This document shows positions 56,353 through 64,000 of a DNA stretch of 64,000 bases, piece by piece (position 1 is the first letter of the stretch; each line of letters starts with the position of its first letter). The notes beneath the pieces were generated by a model. It made no database searches and had not been told where the DNA came from. It was given only the letters and a program-made list of their open reading frames with translations. The translations under genes were made by a program, and so were the position numbers. The DNA comes from Luxibacter massiliensis (GTDB lineage Bacteria > Bacillota > Clostridia > Lachnospirales > Lachnospiraceae): positions 620,001 through 684,000 of the forward strand of contig NZ_UWOE01000001.1 of NCBI RefSeq assembly GCF_900604355.1, given 5' to 3'.

Positions 56353-57726
56353 ATGATATATGATGATTTTTCAGGAAGGGAGACATGGCAGATGGACATG
56401 AACTACGAATGGCCGGAAGGCTACGGCAGTCCCGAATGGTTCATTCAGGATAGATATGGATTGTTTATACATTTCGGACTGTTTTCGGCAGCGGCCAGAC
56501 ATGAGTGGGTAATGACACTGGAACAAATAGGCAGGGAAGGGTATAAGAAATATTTTGACCATTTTAATCCGGATCTGTTTGACGCGAAAGCCTGGGCCAG
56601 AAAGGCAAAGGAGGCAGGGTTTAAATATGCCGTACTTACAGCAAAGCATCATGAGGGGTTTGCTTTGTGGGATACACAGCTCAGCGATTATAAGATTACA
56701 AATACAGCATTTAAAAGGGACCTGATAGCTGAGTATGCGGAGGCTTTCAGGGCAGAAGGGCTGAAAGTCGGACTTTATTTTTCGCTGATCGACTGGTATC
56801 ACCCGGATTTTCTGGTAGATGGATACCATCCTGAGAGAAATAATAAAGAATATATTGAGAACCATCCGGGCAATATGGAGGAGTACAGGAAGTTTATGCA
56901 TGGACAGGTGAGAGAGCTTCTGACTGGTTATGGCAAAATAGACTATCTGTGGTTTGATTTTTCCTATGCGAACAGAGACTGGGGAGATTCCGTAGGAAAA
57001 GGCAGACAAGACTGGGGATCTGAAGAGCTCGAAAAGATGATTCTTTCCCTGCAGCCAGATATTATCCTGAACGACCGCCTTGACCTTGGCAGAGGGGTCG
57101 GGACCCCGGAACAGTACCAAAGAAATGCGAGGATGGAAAGCGGCAAGAAGCAGCTTGTCTGGGAGGCATGCCAGACTCTCAATGGAAGCTGGGGGTATGA
57201 CCGTGATAACCTGGACTGGAAATCACCAGAGATGGTGACAAAACTATTGATAGATACGGTGTCCAAAGGAGGCAACCTGCTTTTGAATATCGGGCCCAAT
57301 GCCCGGGGAGAGTGGGATGAAAGGACAGAAGATGTACTGGGGCAGGTCAGCAGATGGATGAGGCTGCATTCAAAGGCAATTTATAACTGTGGCCCGAGTG
57401 AATATGAGGCGCCTGCTGACGCAAGATTTACACAGAATGGGAACCGCCTTTATCTCCACCTCTTTTCCTGGCCATACCGCACGCTCTTGATTGAAAAGCT
57501 GGGAGGAAAGGTAGAGTATGCACGACTGCTGAATGACAGTTCTGAAATTAAATATATTCAGGATGAGGGACTTTCAGGCAAGAGAAAATCCCATAAAGAC
57601 CTGAATGCAGAGGTGACGGAGATTCATATCAAGGATAAGTTCGATGACAATGCCCTGCTTGTCACATTGCCTGTCCAAAGGCCGAATGTACTTGTCCCCG
57701 TGATTGAATTTATTTTAAAGGACTAG
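56353..57726 (+). CDS. Cytoplasmic alpha-L-fucosidase (GH29)
   Basis: A 457-residue GH29 glycosidase. RYGLFIHFGLFS near residue 36, AKHHEGFALWDT near 97, and YLWFDFSYAN with the probable nucleophile Asp at about 202 are family features; a beta-sandwich-like part ends the protein. It lacks a signal peptide and any surface anchor, so it acts on sugars already inside the cell. It is followed 13 bases later by a mannose-family PTS, strongly suggesting that its substrate arrives through that PTS. This is like AlfB with AlfEFG in Lacticaseibacillus casei, which use fucosyl-GlcNAc; the linkage here is not known. Confidence 0.92.
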   Translation: MIYDDFSGRETWQMDMNYEWPEGYGSPEWFIQDRYGLFIHFGLFSAAARHEWVMTLEQIGREGYKKYFDHFNPDLFDAKAWARKAKEAGFKYAVLTAKHHEGFALWDTQLSDYKITNTAFKRDLIAEYAEAFRAEGLKVGLYFSLIDWYHPDFLVDGYHPERNNKEYIENHPGNMEEYRKFMHGQVRELLTGYGKIDYLWFDFSYANRDWGDSVGKGRQDWGSEELEKMILSLQPDIILNDRLDLGRGVGTPEQYQRNARMESGKKQLVWEACQTLNGSWGYDRDNLDWKSPEMVTKLLIDTVSKGGNLLLNIGPNARGEWDERTEDVLGQVSRWMRLHSKAIYNCGPSEYEAPADARFTQNGNRLYLHLFSWPYRTLLIEKLGGKVEYARLLNDSSEIKYIQDEGLSGKRKSHKDLNAEVTEIHIKDKFDDNALLVTLPVQRPNVLVPVIEFILKD

Positions 57727-57739
57727 AGGAGGAAGAAGT

Positions 57740-58645
57740 ATGTATTATATCCTTGCTTCACATGGAGAATATGCAAAGGCTTGTAAAAAGAGCTGTGAAA
57801 TGATTACAGGAGATGCGCCGCAGTTTTATGTTGTCACCTTTACAGAGGACATGACAAAGGAATCTGTAGAGCAGGCTTACAAAAAAATCTTGGAGGAACA
57901 TGGCGCCGGTGAATGCCAGGCAATCATCACAGACGTACCAGGAGGGACTCCTTACAACGCCGCTGCGCCAGTGATTCATGAAAATAAAAATATTGCCCTT
58001 GTATCGGGCCTTTGCTTAGGTATGCTGATTGCGCTGAATACGGGAGATACTCTGGCCAGCGCCATGGAACAGGCAAAGGAAACAATTATTGGAGAGGGCA
58101 TAAAGACAGATGCAGCAAAAGCAAAGGAAGAAAAAAAGGCTGTATCCTCAGAACCAGTAGAAAACAACGGAATCGTGAACTTTAGGCTGGATGAACGTCT
58201 GATCCATGGGCAGGTGGCCACCTACTGGACACGTACTCTTGGGGCAACCAGAATTATGGTGGTTGGAGATGAGATTGTCAAGGACGAAATCGCAAAAGAT
58301 GCTTTGAAGGCTGCGGTGCCGGCAGGGCTCAAACTAAGCGTCCTGACAGTGGAAAATGCTGCAAAAAGACTGAATGAAGGCATTTATGCGGGACAGAGAG
58401 TCTTTTTGATTGTAAACAGCCCCGATTCGATCGTAAGACTTTTAGATTACGGCGTGAAGGTAAAAGAAGTAAATATAGGCAACATGGGACTGAAAGACGG
58501 CAGAAAGCAAGTGAAAAAGTCGGTGTACTGCACAGATGAGGAAATACAGACACTCCTGTCTGCTGAGAAAAAGGGAGTCACCGTTTTCGCACAGATGGTG
58601 CCTAATGATGAAAAGAAAAGATTTGCATCTTATATAAATGCATAA
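57740..58645 (+). CDS. Mannose-family PTS IIAB component
   Basis: A 301-residue fusion. The IIA domain (about 1-125) begins MYYILASHGEYA with the phosphorylated His at residue 8. An Ala/Lys/Glu-rich linker (about 125-145) follows. The IIB domain (about 145-301) has FRLDERLIHGQVATYWT with the second phospho-His at about 156. Phosphate passes from HPr to IIA to IIB and then to the sugar crossing IIC-IID. Mannose-family IIAB proteins serve many hexoses and amino sugars; the neighbouring fucosidase and nagA suggest a fucosylated GlcNAc disaccharide. Confidence 0.94.
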   Translation: MYYILASHGEYAKACKKSCEMITGDAPQFYVVTFTEDMTKESVEQAYKKILEEHGAGECQAIITDVPGGTPYNAAAPVIHENKNIALVSGLCLGMLIALNTGDTLASAMEQAKETIIGEGIKTDAAKAKEEKKAVSSEPVENNGIVNFRLDERLIHGQVATYWTRTLGATRIMVVGDEIVKDEIAKDALKAAVPAGLKLSVLTVENAAKRLNEGIYAGQRVFLIVNSPDSIVRLLDYGVKVKEVNIGNMGLKDGRKQVKKSVYCTDEEIQTLLSAEKKGVTVFAQMVPNDEKKRFASYINA

Positions 58646-58660
58646 AGGAGGAACAAGGGA

Positions 58661-59464
58661 ATGGAAATTCAAATGTGGCAAATTATTGCATTGACAGCAT
58701 TGGCATTCTTTGCAATTTGTGAAAACTTATCTACATCAGTACTGGTAAACCATCCTGTATTTATTGGGACGATTGCCGGGATTATCATGGGAGACATGAA
58801 AATGGGCCTGGCTGTTGGAGCAACATTGCAGCTTATGATCCTGGGGGTCGGCACATACGGCGGATCTTCTATGCCAGATTATATGACAGGGTCTATCATT
58901 GGTACAGCATTTGCAGTGGCTTCTGGAAAAGGAATGGATTTTGGTATCGGCTTGGCTGTCCCGGTAGGACTTTTGATGGTCCAGCTGGATGTCCTGGCAA
59001 GATTCTGTAATGTATTCTTTGCGAAAAGAGTGGAAGCTGCAGTAGAGAGAATGGATTTTAAAGGGATTGCCAGAAATACATGGCTGGGTTCTCTTTCCTG
59101 GGGACTTTCCAGGGCGCTTCCGGTATTCCTGATGCTGATTTTCGGACAAAATCTTGTCAATATTATTGTGGAATATATGCCGGACTGGCTGATGGGCGGC
59201 CTGACAGTGGCAGGCGGACTTCTCCCGGCAGTGGGTATTGCTATCCTGCTTAGATATCTTCCGGTCAAAAGTTATATATCTTATCTGTTAATCGGATTCT
59301 TTGCAGCCGCATACTTGAGCGTCCCTATGGTAGGCGTGGCAATTTTAGGCGCGGCAATGGCAGTTTTAGCATTTAAGCAATATCTGGAGAAAAATCAGAA
59401 AGTAGCTGTGGTAAATACAGAAGCAGTTCAGGAGGGATTGTTAGATGGAGAATTTGAAGACTAA
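58661..59464 (+). CDS. Mannose-family PTS IIC component
   Basis: A 267-residue membrane protein with about six to eight helices. Start MWQIIALTALAFFAICENLSTSVLVNHPVFIGTIAGIIMGDMKMGLAVGATLQLM is typical of IIC-man/sor proteins, in which GATLQLM is a family signature. It forms the channel with IID. GGAGG precedes the ATG; it overlaps IID by 20 bases. Confidence 0.94.
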   Translation: MEIQMWQIIALTALAFFAICENLSTSVLVNHPVFIGTIAGIIMGDMKMGLAVGATLQLMILGVGTYGGSSMPDYMTGSIIGTAFAVASGKGMDFGIGLAVPVGLLMVQLDVLARFCNVFFAKRVEAAVERMDFKGIARNTWLGSLSWGLSRALPVFLMLIFGQNLVNIIVEYMPDWLMGGLTVAGGLLPAVGIAILLRYLPVKSYISYLLIGFFAAAYLSVPMVGVAILGAAMAVLAFKQYLEKNQKVAVVNTEAVQEGLLDGEFED

Positions 59465-60257
59465 TCAGGAAAAGATTACACAACAGGACATTAAGAGAGT
59501 CAGCAAGAGATGGATCATGGCATCTCAGATTACCTGGAATTATGAGAAAATGATGGGCATTGGCTACCTGTATGCCATGCTCCCGATCTTGAGGAAATTA
59601 TATAAGAAGTCAGACGATTTAAAAGAAATGATGAAAAACCATATGCAGTTCTTTAACACTACACCTCATATGGGCGGATTGATTCTTGGAATCGATATTG
59701 CGACGGAAGAATCTGGCGGTAAGGATGTAAAGGAAGCTGTCAATGGTATCAAGACAGGTTTGATGGGCCCCTTTGCTGGTGTGGGCGACACAATTTTTGG
59801 TGTACTGCTTCCTACAATTTTTGGATCTATTGCTGCTTATATGGGGCAGAATGGAAATGTAACTGGAGTGATTATCTGGCTGATAGTAAACCTTGCAGTT
59901 TTGCTGCTCCGTTATCTTTCAACTGGAATCGGCTATAAAGAAGGTACGAAGCTGGTCACATCCGCTAAGGATAAACTGGATGCGCTGACCCATGCAGCAA
60001 CACTGCTTGGTATTACAGTTGTGGGCGCCTTGATCCCTACAGTTGTTAAGGCGAATATAGCTGCTAATTTCAAATCCGGTGACGTAACTTTGAAAGGTCA
60101 GGAAATCTTGGATCAGATTATGCCAAGCCTGGTGCCTGTCCTTGTAGTTGTTGGAATCTACCTGTTGTTAGGTAAGAAGAAAATGACATCCACAAAAGCA
60201 GTTTTGATTATTATGGCAGCATCCATTATCTTCTACGCAATAGGATTTTTAGGATAA
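59445..60257 (+). CDS. Mannose-family PTS IID component
   Basis: A 270-residue subunit with a cytosolic N-terminal part and a C-terminal membrane anchor. Motifs: RWIMASQITWNYEKMMGIGYLYAMLPIL, FFNTTPHMGGLILGIDIA and TGLMGPFAGVGDTIFGVLLPTIFG, all diagnostic. AGGAGGG precedes the ATG, which lies inside IIC. Together with IIAB and IIC this gives a complete permease. Confidence 0.95.
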   Translation: MENLKTNQEKITQQDIKRVSKRWIMASQITWNYEKMMGIGYLYAMLPILRKLYKKSDDLKEMMKNHMQFFNTTPHMGGLILGIDIATEESGGKDVKEAVNGIKTGLMGPFAGVGDTIFGVLLPTIFGSIAAYMGQNGNVTGVIIWLIVNLAVLLLRYLSTGIGYKEGTKLVTSAKDKLDALTHAATLLGITVVGALIPTVVKANIAANFKSGDVTLKGQEILDQIMPSLVPVLVVVGIYLLLGKKKMTSTKAVLIIMAASIIFYAIGFLG

Positions 60258-60296
60258 TATTCAGGATAAAAATGTGATACTGATAAAGGAGGGCAT

Positions 60297-61001
60297 ATGG
60301 GATTAGAATTTTTTGATAAGGCAAAAGAGATAATGGAGAAATTGGAGGAGACCCAGGGAGAGCATATCCATGAAGCGGCAGGTTTAATCTCTGAGTCCAT
60401 TAGGAACGGCGGTATTTTGCAGGCATTTGGCAGCGGCCATTCCTATGCAGGGGCCATCGAGGTGTGCGGAAGGGCCGGAGGGCTGATTCCAAGCAAGGTG
60501 ATTAAGGACAAGGCAGAGGGAATGTATGAGAGTGTGGAAGGCAATGCCCCCATTCTGATGCGTACAGTAGATATTCAGCCTAATGACATCATTATATTGA
60601 TCTCAAATTCAGGGAGAAACCCTATGTCCATAGAAATGGCTGATTATATTAAGAAAAAGGGAAACAAGCTGATTGTTGTGACGGCCCTGGAAGTATCCAA
60701 AAATTCTACGTCCAGGCATTCCTCAGGAAAATTGCTCTATGAGTTTGCAGATGTTGTCCTGGATAACCAGTCAATGTTTGGGGACGCTGCCCTTGAGATA
60801 GAGGGGCTGGATACACGTGTATGCGGGACTTCTTCTTTCAGCACCTGCCTGCTTTTACAGCAGACAATTTATGAGGCTGTGAAGGATATGGTGGAAAAAG
60901 GGTACGAACCGCCGGTATATAAAAGTGCAAATATTGACGGTGGAAGAGAGTTCAATAATATCCTGGAGCAAAAATATGGGGATAGGATTTGGCATATCTA
61001 A
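60297..61001 (+). CDS. SIS-domain phosphosugar-binding protein
   Basis: A 234-residue single SIS domain (about 30-200) of the UPF0309-like group: [16 protein letters not shown] for phosphosugar binding and [17 protein letters not shown] as the second loop. Such proteins bind or isomerise phosphorylated sugars. Its place between a PTS and nagA suggests action on a phosphorylated amino sugar, perhaps as an isomerase, ether-hydrolase-like enzyme or sensor. No helix-turn-helix is present, so it is not an RpiR regulator. GGAGGG precedes the ATG. Confidence 0.86.
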   Translation: MGLEFFDKAKEIMEKLEETQGEHIHEAAGLISESIRNGGILQAFGSGHSYAGAIEVCGRAGGLIPSKVIKDKAEGMYESVEGNAPILMRTVDIQPNDIIILISNSGRNPMSIEMADYIKKKGNKLIVVTALEVSKNSTSRHSSGKLLYEFADVVLDNQSMFGDAALEIEGLDTRVCGTSSFSTCLLLQQTIYEAVKDMVEKGYEPPVYKSANIDGGREFNNILEQKYGDRIWHI

Positions 61002-61013
61002 ATGAAGAGGGAA

Positions 61014-61128
61014 GGGTGTTGTGAAATACTTATTTCTTCAAAGCAGGATACTGGATTTGGGAGCTGCAGGCTTTTAAACTCCCAAATCTGGCATACGCCT
61101 GCCAGGAGAAAATGATTTTGCAGCACCC
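61014..61128. repeat. Long imperfect palindrome, repeat family R2 copy 2
   Basis: Outer stem GGGTGTTGTGAAAT (61014-61027) pairs fully with ATTTTGCAGCACCC (61115-61128) allowing three G-U pairs. Inside, TTTCTTC pairs with GGAGAAA, GCAGG with CCTGC, and the core GATTTGGGAG (61054-61063) with CTCCCAAATC (61079-61088). The core is shared with the palindrome at 221-255. TCTTTTTCC follows, so it might also terminate the SIS transcript. The remaining bases to nagA hold no recognised feature. Confidence 0.75.
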
Positions 61129-61269
61129 TCTTTTTCCTCATTTTTAGGGTTGCCCCAGTTGAGGAGGCCTTGTATGATAAGGGTAACTCTGTATCATGCT
61201 GCAAAAGGATGTATCGCTAGGCGCTAGTAAGGGCAGGCTATAGAGAATAAGGCAGAAGGAGGTTTTACT

Positions 61270-62394
61270 ATGAAACTGTTGAAAAATAAGAGGATTTATA
61301 CAGGGGAACGTGTCATCTCTGACGGCTATATCCGTTTTGGCAGGGAGATAGCGGAAGTAGGAGAGATGAGGGAATTTACGGCAAGGGAAGAGGACCAGGA
61401 GATTGTGTCTGACGGGACAATTTTGATTCCAGGATTTATTGATGTGCACAGCCATGGCGGATATGGAATGGACAGCATGGATGCCAGTCCAGAAGAGATC
61501 AGCGGCATGGTGAATAAAATGGCCAGGAATGAAGGGATTACTACGTACTTCTGTACAACAATGACACAGACTTATGCTAATATTGAGAGGGCCATGGAGA
61601 ATATTGGCGCCGCCGCAAGGATGAATCCTATTATACAGGGAATCCATGTCGAAGGGCCTTTTATTTCTGAGGTCTTTAAGGGGGCACAGGATTCTTCTTA
61701 CATCAAAAAGCCGGATGAGAAGGCTTTAGAGAAATGGAATGAGCTAAGCGGTGGCCTGATACGGCTCGTCACCTACGCCCCGGAGGAGGCAGATGCTGCG
61801 TTCGAACAGTGGTGCAAGGAACATGCAGTTGTACTGAGCGCCGGGCATTCAAATGCAGTCTATCAGGAGCTGGAACACAGCCAGGCCAGCCATGTCACAC
61901 ATTTATATAATGCGCAGAGGGGATTAAAGCACAGAGAGCCAGGTGTGACAGGGTTTGGGATGCTGATGCCTCAGGTTAAAGCAGAAATAATTTGTGATGG
62001 TATCCATATAGTTCCTGAGATGGTGAAGCTGGCGTACCGGGTACGGGGAAGTGAAGGGATTGAACTAATTACAGATTCCATGCGTGCCAAAGGGATGCCG
62101 GAGGGTTTAAGTGAGCTTGGAGGGCAGAAAGTATATGTGAAAGATGGGACGGCCCGGCTTGAGGATGGCACCATTGCGGGCAGCGTGCTGACCTTTGATA
62201 AGGCTTTTAGAAATATGATGGAATTTACTGGCGCAGCGCCGGAGGAGGCAGTCAGGATGAGTTCCGTAAATCAGGCCCGGGAATTTGGGTTGAAGAAAAA
62301 AGGCGGATTGGAAGAAGGTATGGATGCGGATATTTTAGTGATGGATGCAGAATTTGGCCTTATGCAGACAATCAGTCTGGGGAGCCTGGCATAA
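61270..62394 (+). CDS. nagA: N-acetylglucosamine-6-phosphate deacetylase
   Basis: A 374-residue metallo-amidohydrolase that removes acetate from GlcNAc-6-phosphate. Metal and substrate motifs: GFIDVHSHGGYGMD with His60 and His62, GIHVEGPFIS, LSAGHSNA, ICDGIHIVPEM and LITDSMRAKG with the catalytic Asp. Complete. GGAGG precedes the ATG. In this locus it would process GlcNAc-6-phosphate left after defucosylation of imported sugar. NagB (the deaminase that follows in the pathway) is not in the window. Confidence 0.93.
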   Translation: MKLLKNKRIYTGERVISDGYIRFGREIAEVGEMREFTAREEDQEIVSDGTILIPGFIDVHSHGGYGMDSMDASPEEISGMVNKMARNEGITTYFCTTMTQTYANIERAMENIGAAARMNPIIQGIHVEGPFISEVFKGAQDSSYIKKPDEKALEKWNELSGGLIRLVTYAPEEADAAFEQWCKEHAVVLSAGHSNAVYQELEHSQASHVTHLYNAQRGLKHREPGVTGFGMLMPQVKAEIICDGIHIVPEMVKLAYRVRGSEGIELITDSMRAKGMPEGLSELGGQKVYVKDGTARLEDGTIAGSVLTFDKAFRNMMEFTGAAPEEAVRMSSVNQAREFGLKKKGGLEEGMDADILVMDAEFGLMQTISLGSLA

Positions 62395-62539
62395 TCATTT
62401 AGCGGTAACTGCCCTGCAGTTTGTATCACTGGGAGGGAGACGCAAAAAATCCTAGGAGGTTTATATACTGAGGCGGCAGGAACAGAAGGAAAAAATGGAA
62501 AAGTACTGGCCCTTTCATATAGGGCAGAGGAGAGAAAGT

Positions 62540-63298
62540 ATGGATAAATATGTATTAGAAGCGTGTACAGACTGTGTAGAATCTGCCATTGCGGCACAGG
62601 AGGGAGGGGCAGACAGAATAGAACTGTGCAGTAATTTGGTAATTGGCGGGGTGACGCCGGGAAGCGCATTGTTTAAGCTGGTAAAAAAATATACAGATAT
62701 AGATATACGTGTGCTGCTCAGGCCCCGGTATGGAGATTATTGTTATAACTCATACGAGTTTGAACAGTTAAAAGAGGAAGTGCAGATGTACCGGGAGTAT
62801 GGGGCAAAAGGTGTGGTAATCGGGATGCTGAATCCAGACGGAACTCTAGATACAGGCAGAATGGCAGAGCTTATAAAGGCCGCAGATGGGATTGATGTGG
62901 CCCTCCACCGTGCATTTGATGTGTGTGTAGATCCAATGGAGGCCATGGAACAGGCAGCCAGCCTGGGAATGAAAACGATACTCACAGGCGGCCAGTGCGG
63001 CACGGCTTGGGAGGGAAGGGATTTGCTTGCCAGCCTGGAGAAAAAAAGCAGGGGAAGGATAGAAATACTGGCAGCAGGAGGGATAGGGGCAGGGCCCATA
63101 GAAAAATTAGTTCCGTTCACAGGGATTACCTCCTACCATATGTCTGGGAAAATAGAAGTAGACAGTGCCCTTAAATATAGAAAAGAGGGTGCAAGCATGG
63201 GACTTCCAGAAAGGGATGAGTATATTATATGGAAAACATCCCGGGAAAAGATCAGGGAGGCCAGGGAGATACTGGAAAAGCAGGCGGCAGCTTTATAA
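62540..63298 (+). CDS. cutC: CutC-family TIM-barrel protein
   Basis: A 252-residue TIM-barrel of the CutC family: LEACTDCVESAIAAQEGGADRIELCSNLVIGGVTPG at the start, RPRYGDYCYNSYE, VALHRAFDVC and ILTGGQCGTAWEG. CutC was first linked to copper homeostasis, but this is disputed, and CutC genes frequently sit in sugar operons as here. I infer a role in sugar metabolism without naming a reaction. ATG 62540 has AGAGGAGA six bases upstream; the longer frame starting at 62495 lacks one. Confidence 0.88.
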   Translation: MDKYVLEACTDCVESAIAAQEGGADRIELCSNLVIGGVTPGSALFKLVKKYTDIDIRVLLRPRYGDYCYNSYEFEQLKEEVQMYREYGAKGVVIGMLNPDGTLDTGRMAELIKAADGIDVALHRAFDVCVDPMEAMEQAASLGMKTILTGGQCGTAWEGRDLLASLEKKSRGRIEILAAGGIGAGPIEKLVPFTGITSYHMSGKIEVDSALKYRKEGASMGLPERDEYIIWKTSREKIREAREILEKQAAAL

Positions 63299-63419
63299 GA
63301 TGTAAAATGAAAGATATGTGCTATGAATTAGAAAATCAATATATTTTAGGAATAGAAAAGTGCATATTGAAGAGAGAATATCTGAAGAAAAAAGCTGAAG
63401 AAAAAATCATAAAAAAGTA

Positions 63420-63448
63420 TTGACATTCTTAGACACATATAGTATAGT
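63420..63448 (+). promoter_or_regulatory. Promoter of tRNA-Gly
   Basis: Consensus TTGACA (63420-63425), 17 bases, TATAGT (63443-63448), 35 bases before the tRNA. Confidence 0.75.
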
Positions 63449-63482
63449 ATTTATTGTTCCGGTCAGGAAATAAATACTATAT

Positions 63483-63555
63483 GCGATAGTGGCTCAGTTG
63501 GTAGAGTACGACCTTGCCAAGGTCGGGGTCGCGGGTTCGAATCCCGTCTATCGCT
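63483..63555 (+). tRNA. tRNA-Gly (anticodon GCC)
   Basis: Acceptor GCGATAG with CTATCGC, D-arm GCTC/GAGT-type, anticodon stem CGACC/GGTCG with loop TTGCCAA giving anticodon GCC, and T-arm GCGGG-TTCGAAT-CCCGT. Discriminator T. CCA is not encoded. Confidence 0.96.
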
Positions 63556-63570
63556 CTTTTGGAGGAAGGA

Positions 63571-63605
63571 GCTGTCGCACTAATTAGTGCGGCAGCACTT
63601 TTTAT
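63571..63605 (+). terminator. Terminator of tRNA-Gly
   Basis: GCTGTCGCAC (63571-63580) pairs with GTGCGGCAGC (63587-63596) with one G-U pair, then ACTTTTTATT. Confidence 0.88.
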
Positions 63606-63613
63606 TACAAAGA

Positions 63614-63648
63614 CTAAGAGCCAGGTCTATGCAAGGCCTGGCTCTTAG
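63614..63648. mobile_element. Hairpin at the left end of the IS1182-type element
   Basis: CTAAGAGCCAGG (63614-63625) and CCTGGCTCTTAG (63637-63648) form a perfect 12-bp inverted repeat 14 bases before the transposase ATG. It may block read-through translation into the transposase, a known device of IS elements, or be part of the terminal inverted repeat. The exact left boundary of the element cannot be set without its right end. Confidence 0.55.
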
Positions 63649-63662
63649 TGTAAAATTTATTT

Positions 63663-64000
63663 ATGCGACTAAATAAAATCTTACAGAAAGATTATACTCT
63701 ATCTTCTCTGTATTATCAAATCAAACTTCCGCTGGATGTGGAGATTTTGATTCCAGCAGATGATCCGGTCCGCCTTCTGAGTGCATTTGTGGAGGGAATG
63801 GAACTCAGCGATCTTTATCAGACTTATGGAAAGATAAAGAAAAATCAGGCGACACCGAAGCAGCTGTTTAAGATCATGGTCTACGCCAGCATGAACCGAA
63901 TCTATTCCAGCCGGGATATCGAAACCGCATGCCGCAGAGATATCAATTTCATGTATCTTTTGGAGGGAAAACCCGTACCTGATCACGCAACCTTTGCCCG
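63663..64000 (+). CDS. IS1182-family transposase, N-terminal part (runs off the window)
   Basis: An open frame of 112 codons from ATG 63663 to the end of the window with no stop. The translation includes LPLDVEILIPADDPVRLLSAFVE, TPKQLFKIMVYASMNRIYSSRDIE and DINFMYLLEGKPVPDHATFAR, which are hallmarks of the N-terminal DUF772 domain of IS1182-type DDE transposases. The DDE catalytic region lies beyond the window. It is inserted downstream of the tRNA-Gly terminator. No good ribosome site precedes the ATG, as often for transposases. Confidence 0.85.
   Translation, partial: MRLNKILQKDYTLSSLYYQIKLPLDVEILIPADDPVRLLSAFVEGMELSDLYQTYGKIKKNQATPKQLFKIMVYASMNRIYSSRDIETACRRDINFMYLLEGKPVPDHATFA

Noticed and set aside
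56371..57120. Minus-strand open frame of 249 codons opposite the fucosidase
   Set aside because: No start signals or recognisable domains; the plus-strand GH29 gene is certain.

Overview
The window looks like a chromosome segment of a spore-forming, low-to-mid-GC Firmicute, most likely a gut Lachnospiraceae (Dorea, Mediterraneibacter, Blautia or Clostridium scindens type). The evidence is an intact sigma-K gene, CodY, a groESL operon under a perfect CIRCE element, RNase J, ThiI paired with a cysteine desulfurase, the IreB-RuvX-DUF1292 gene order, a DUF5688 gene, strong AGGAGG ribosome sites, and a host-glycan PTS locus. The lineage is inferred from gene content. Almost everything is bacterial core or metabolic DNA. 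I see no prophage, CRISPR array or integrative element. The only clear mobile DNA is the start of an IS1182-type transposase running off the right end.

Layout. 1-1.5 kb: tail of an M24 aminopeptidase, then a PatB/MalY C-S lyase. 1.6-1.9 kb: two tandem copies of a structured intergenic repeat. 2.1-6.8 kb: MarR regulator with a heterodimeric ABC exporter. 7.3-12.3 kb: AraC regulator, alanine/glycine:cation symporter, moaC and mog, MATE pump. 12.3-23.8 kb: a dense information-processing block (prmA, rsmE, cysteine desulfurase, thiI, mtaB, ireB, ruvX, DUF1292, Fur, RNase J, trmR, trhP), interrupted by a minus-strand HPr-like gene that lacks the catalytic histidine. 24-36.5 kb: a second AGCS symporter, sigK (minus), comM-dprA-topA-codY, groESL, guaB. 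36.5-40 kb: a third copy of the repeat, an Lrp regulator, and a ureohydrolase plus YfcC-type carrier. 40-52.6 kb: amidase, chorismate mutase-shikimate kinase fusion, YqeG phosphatase, efp, DUF5688, tRNA-Arg(CCG), azlCD, a GntR-ABC operon (minus), nfo (minus), argS, alaX and a CPBP protease. 52.7-63.3 kb: a carbohydrate locus. 63.4-64 kb: tRNA-Gly(GCC) and the IS fragment.

How the genes fit together. The 52.7-63.3 kb locus combines an AraC regulator, a Gfo/Idh/MocA oxidoreductase, an MFS carrier, a cytoplasmic GH29 alpha-L-fucosidase, a complete mannose-family PTS (fused IIAB, then IIC and IID), a SIS-domain protein, NagA and CutC. The simplest reading is PTS uptake of a fucosylated N-acetylglucosamine sugar, intracellular removal of fucose, and NagA-dependent entry of GlcNAc-6-phosphate into glycolysis. 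This recalls the alf operon of Lacticaseibacillus casei. Several neighbouring genes act on tRNA: ThiI with its sulfur donor, MtaB at position 37, TrhP/TrmR at U34, and the AlaX editing protein next to ArgS.

The least explained DNA is intergenic. One family of multi-hairpin repeats has three copies (1597-1905 holding two, and 36561-36726), each ending in an unrelated strong hairpin. A second family of long imperfect palindromes has two copies (194-290 and 61014-61128) sharing a core stem. Both may be mobile or regulatory RNA-like elements, and I could not match either to a named family.
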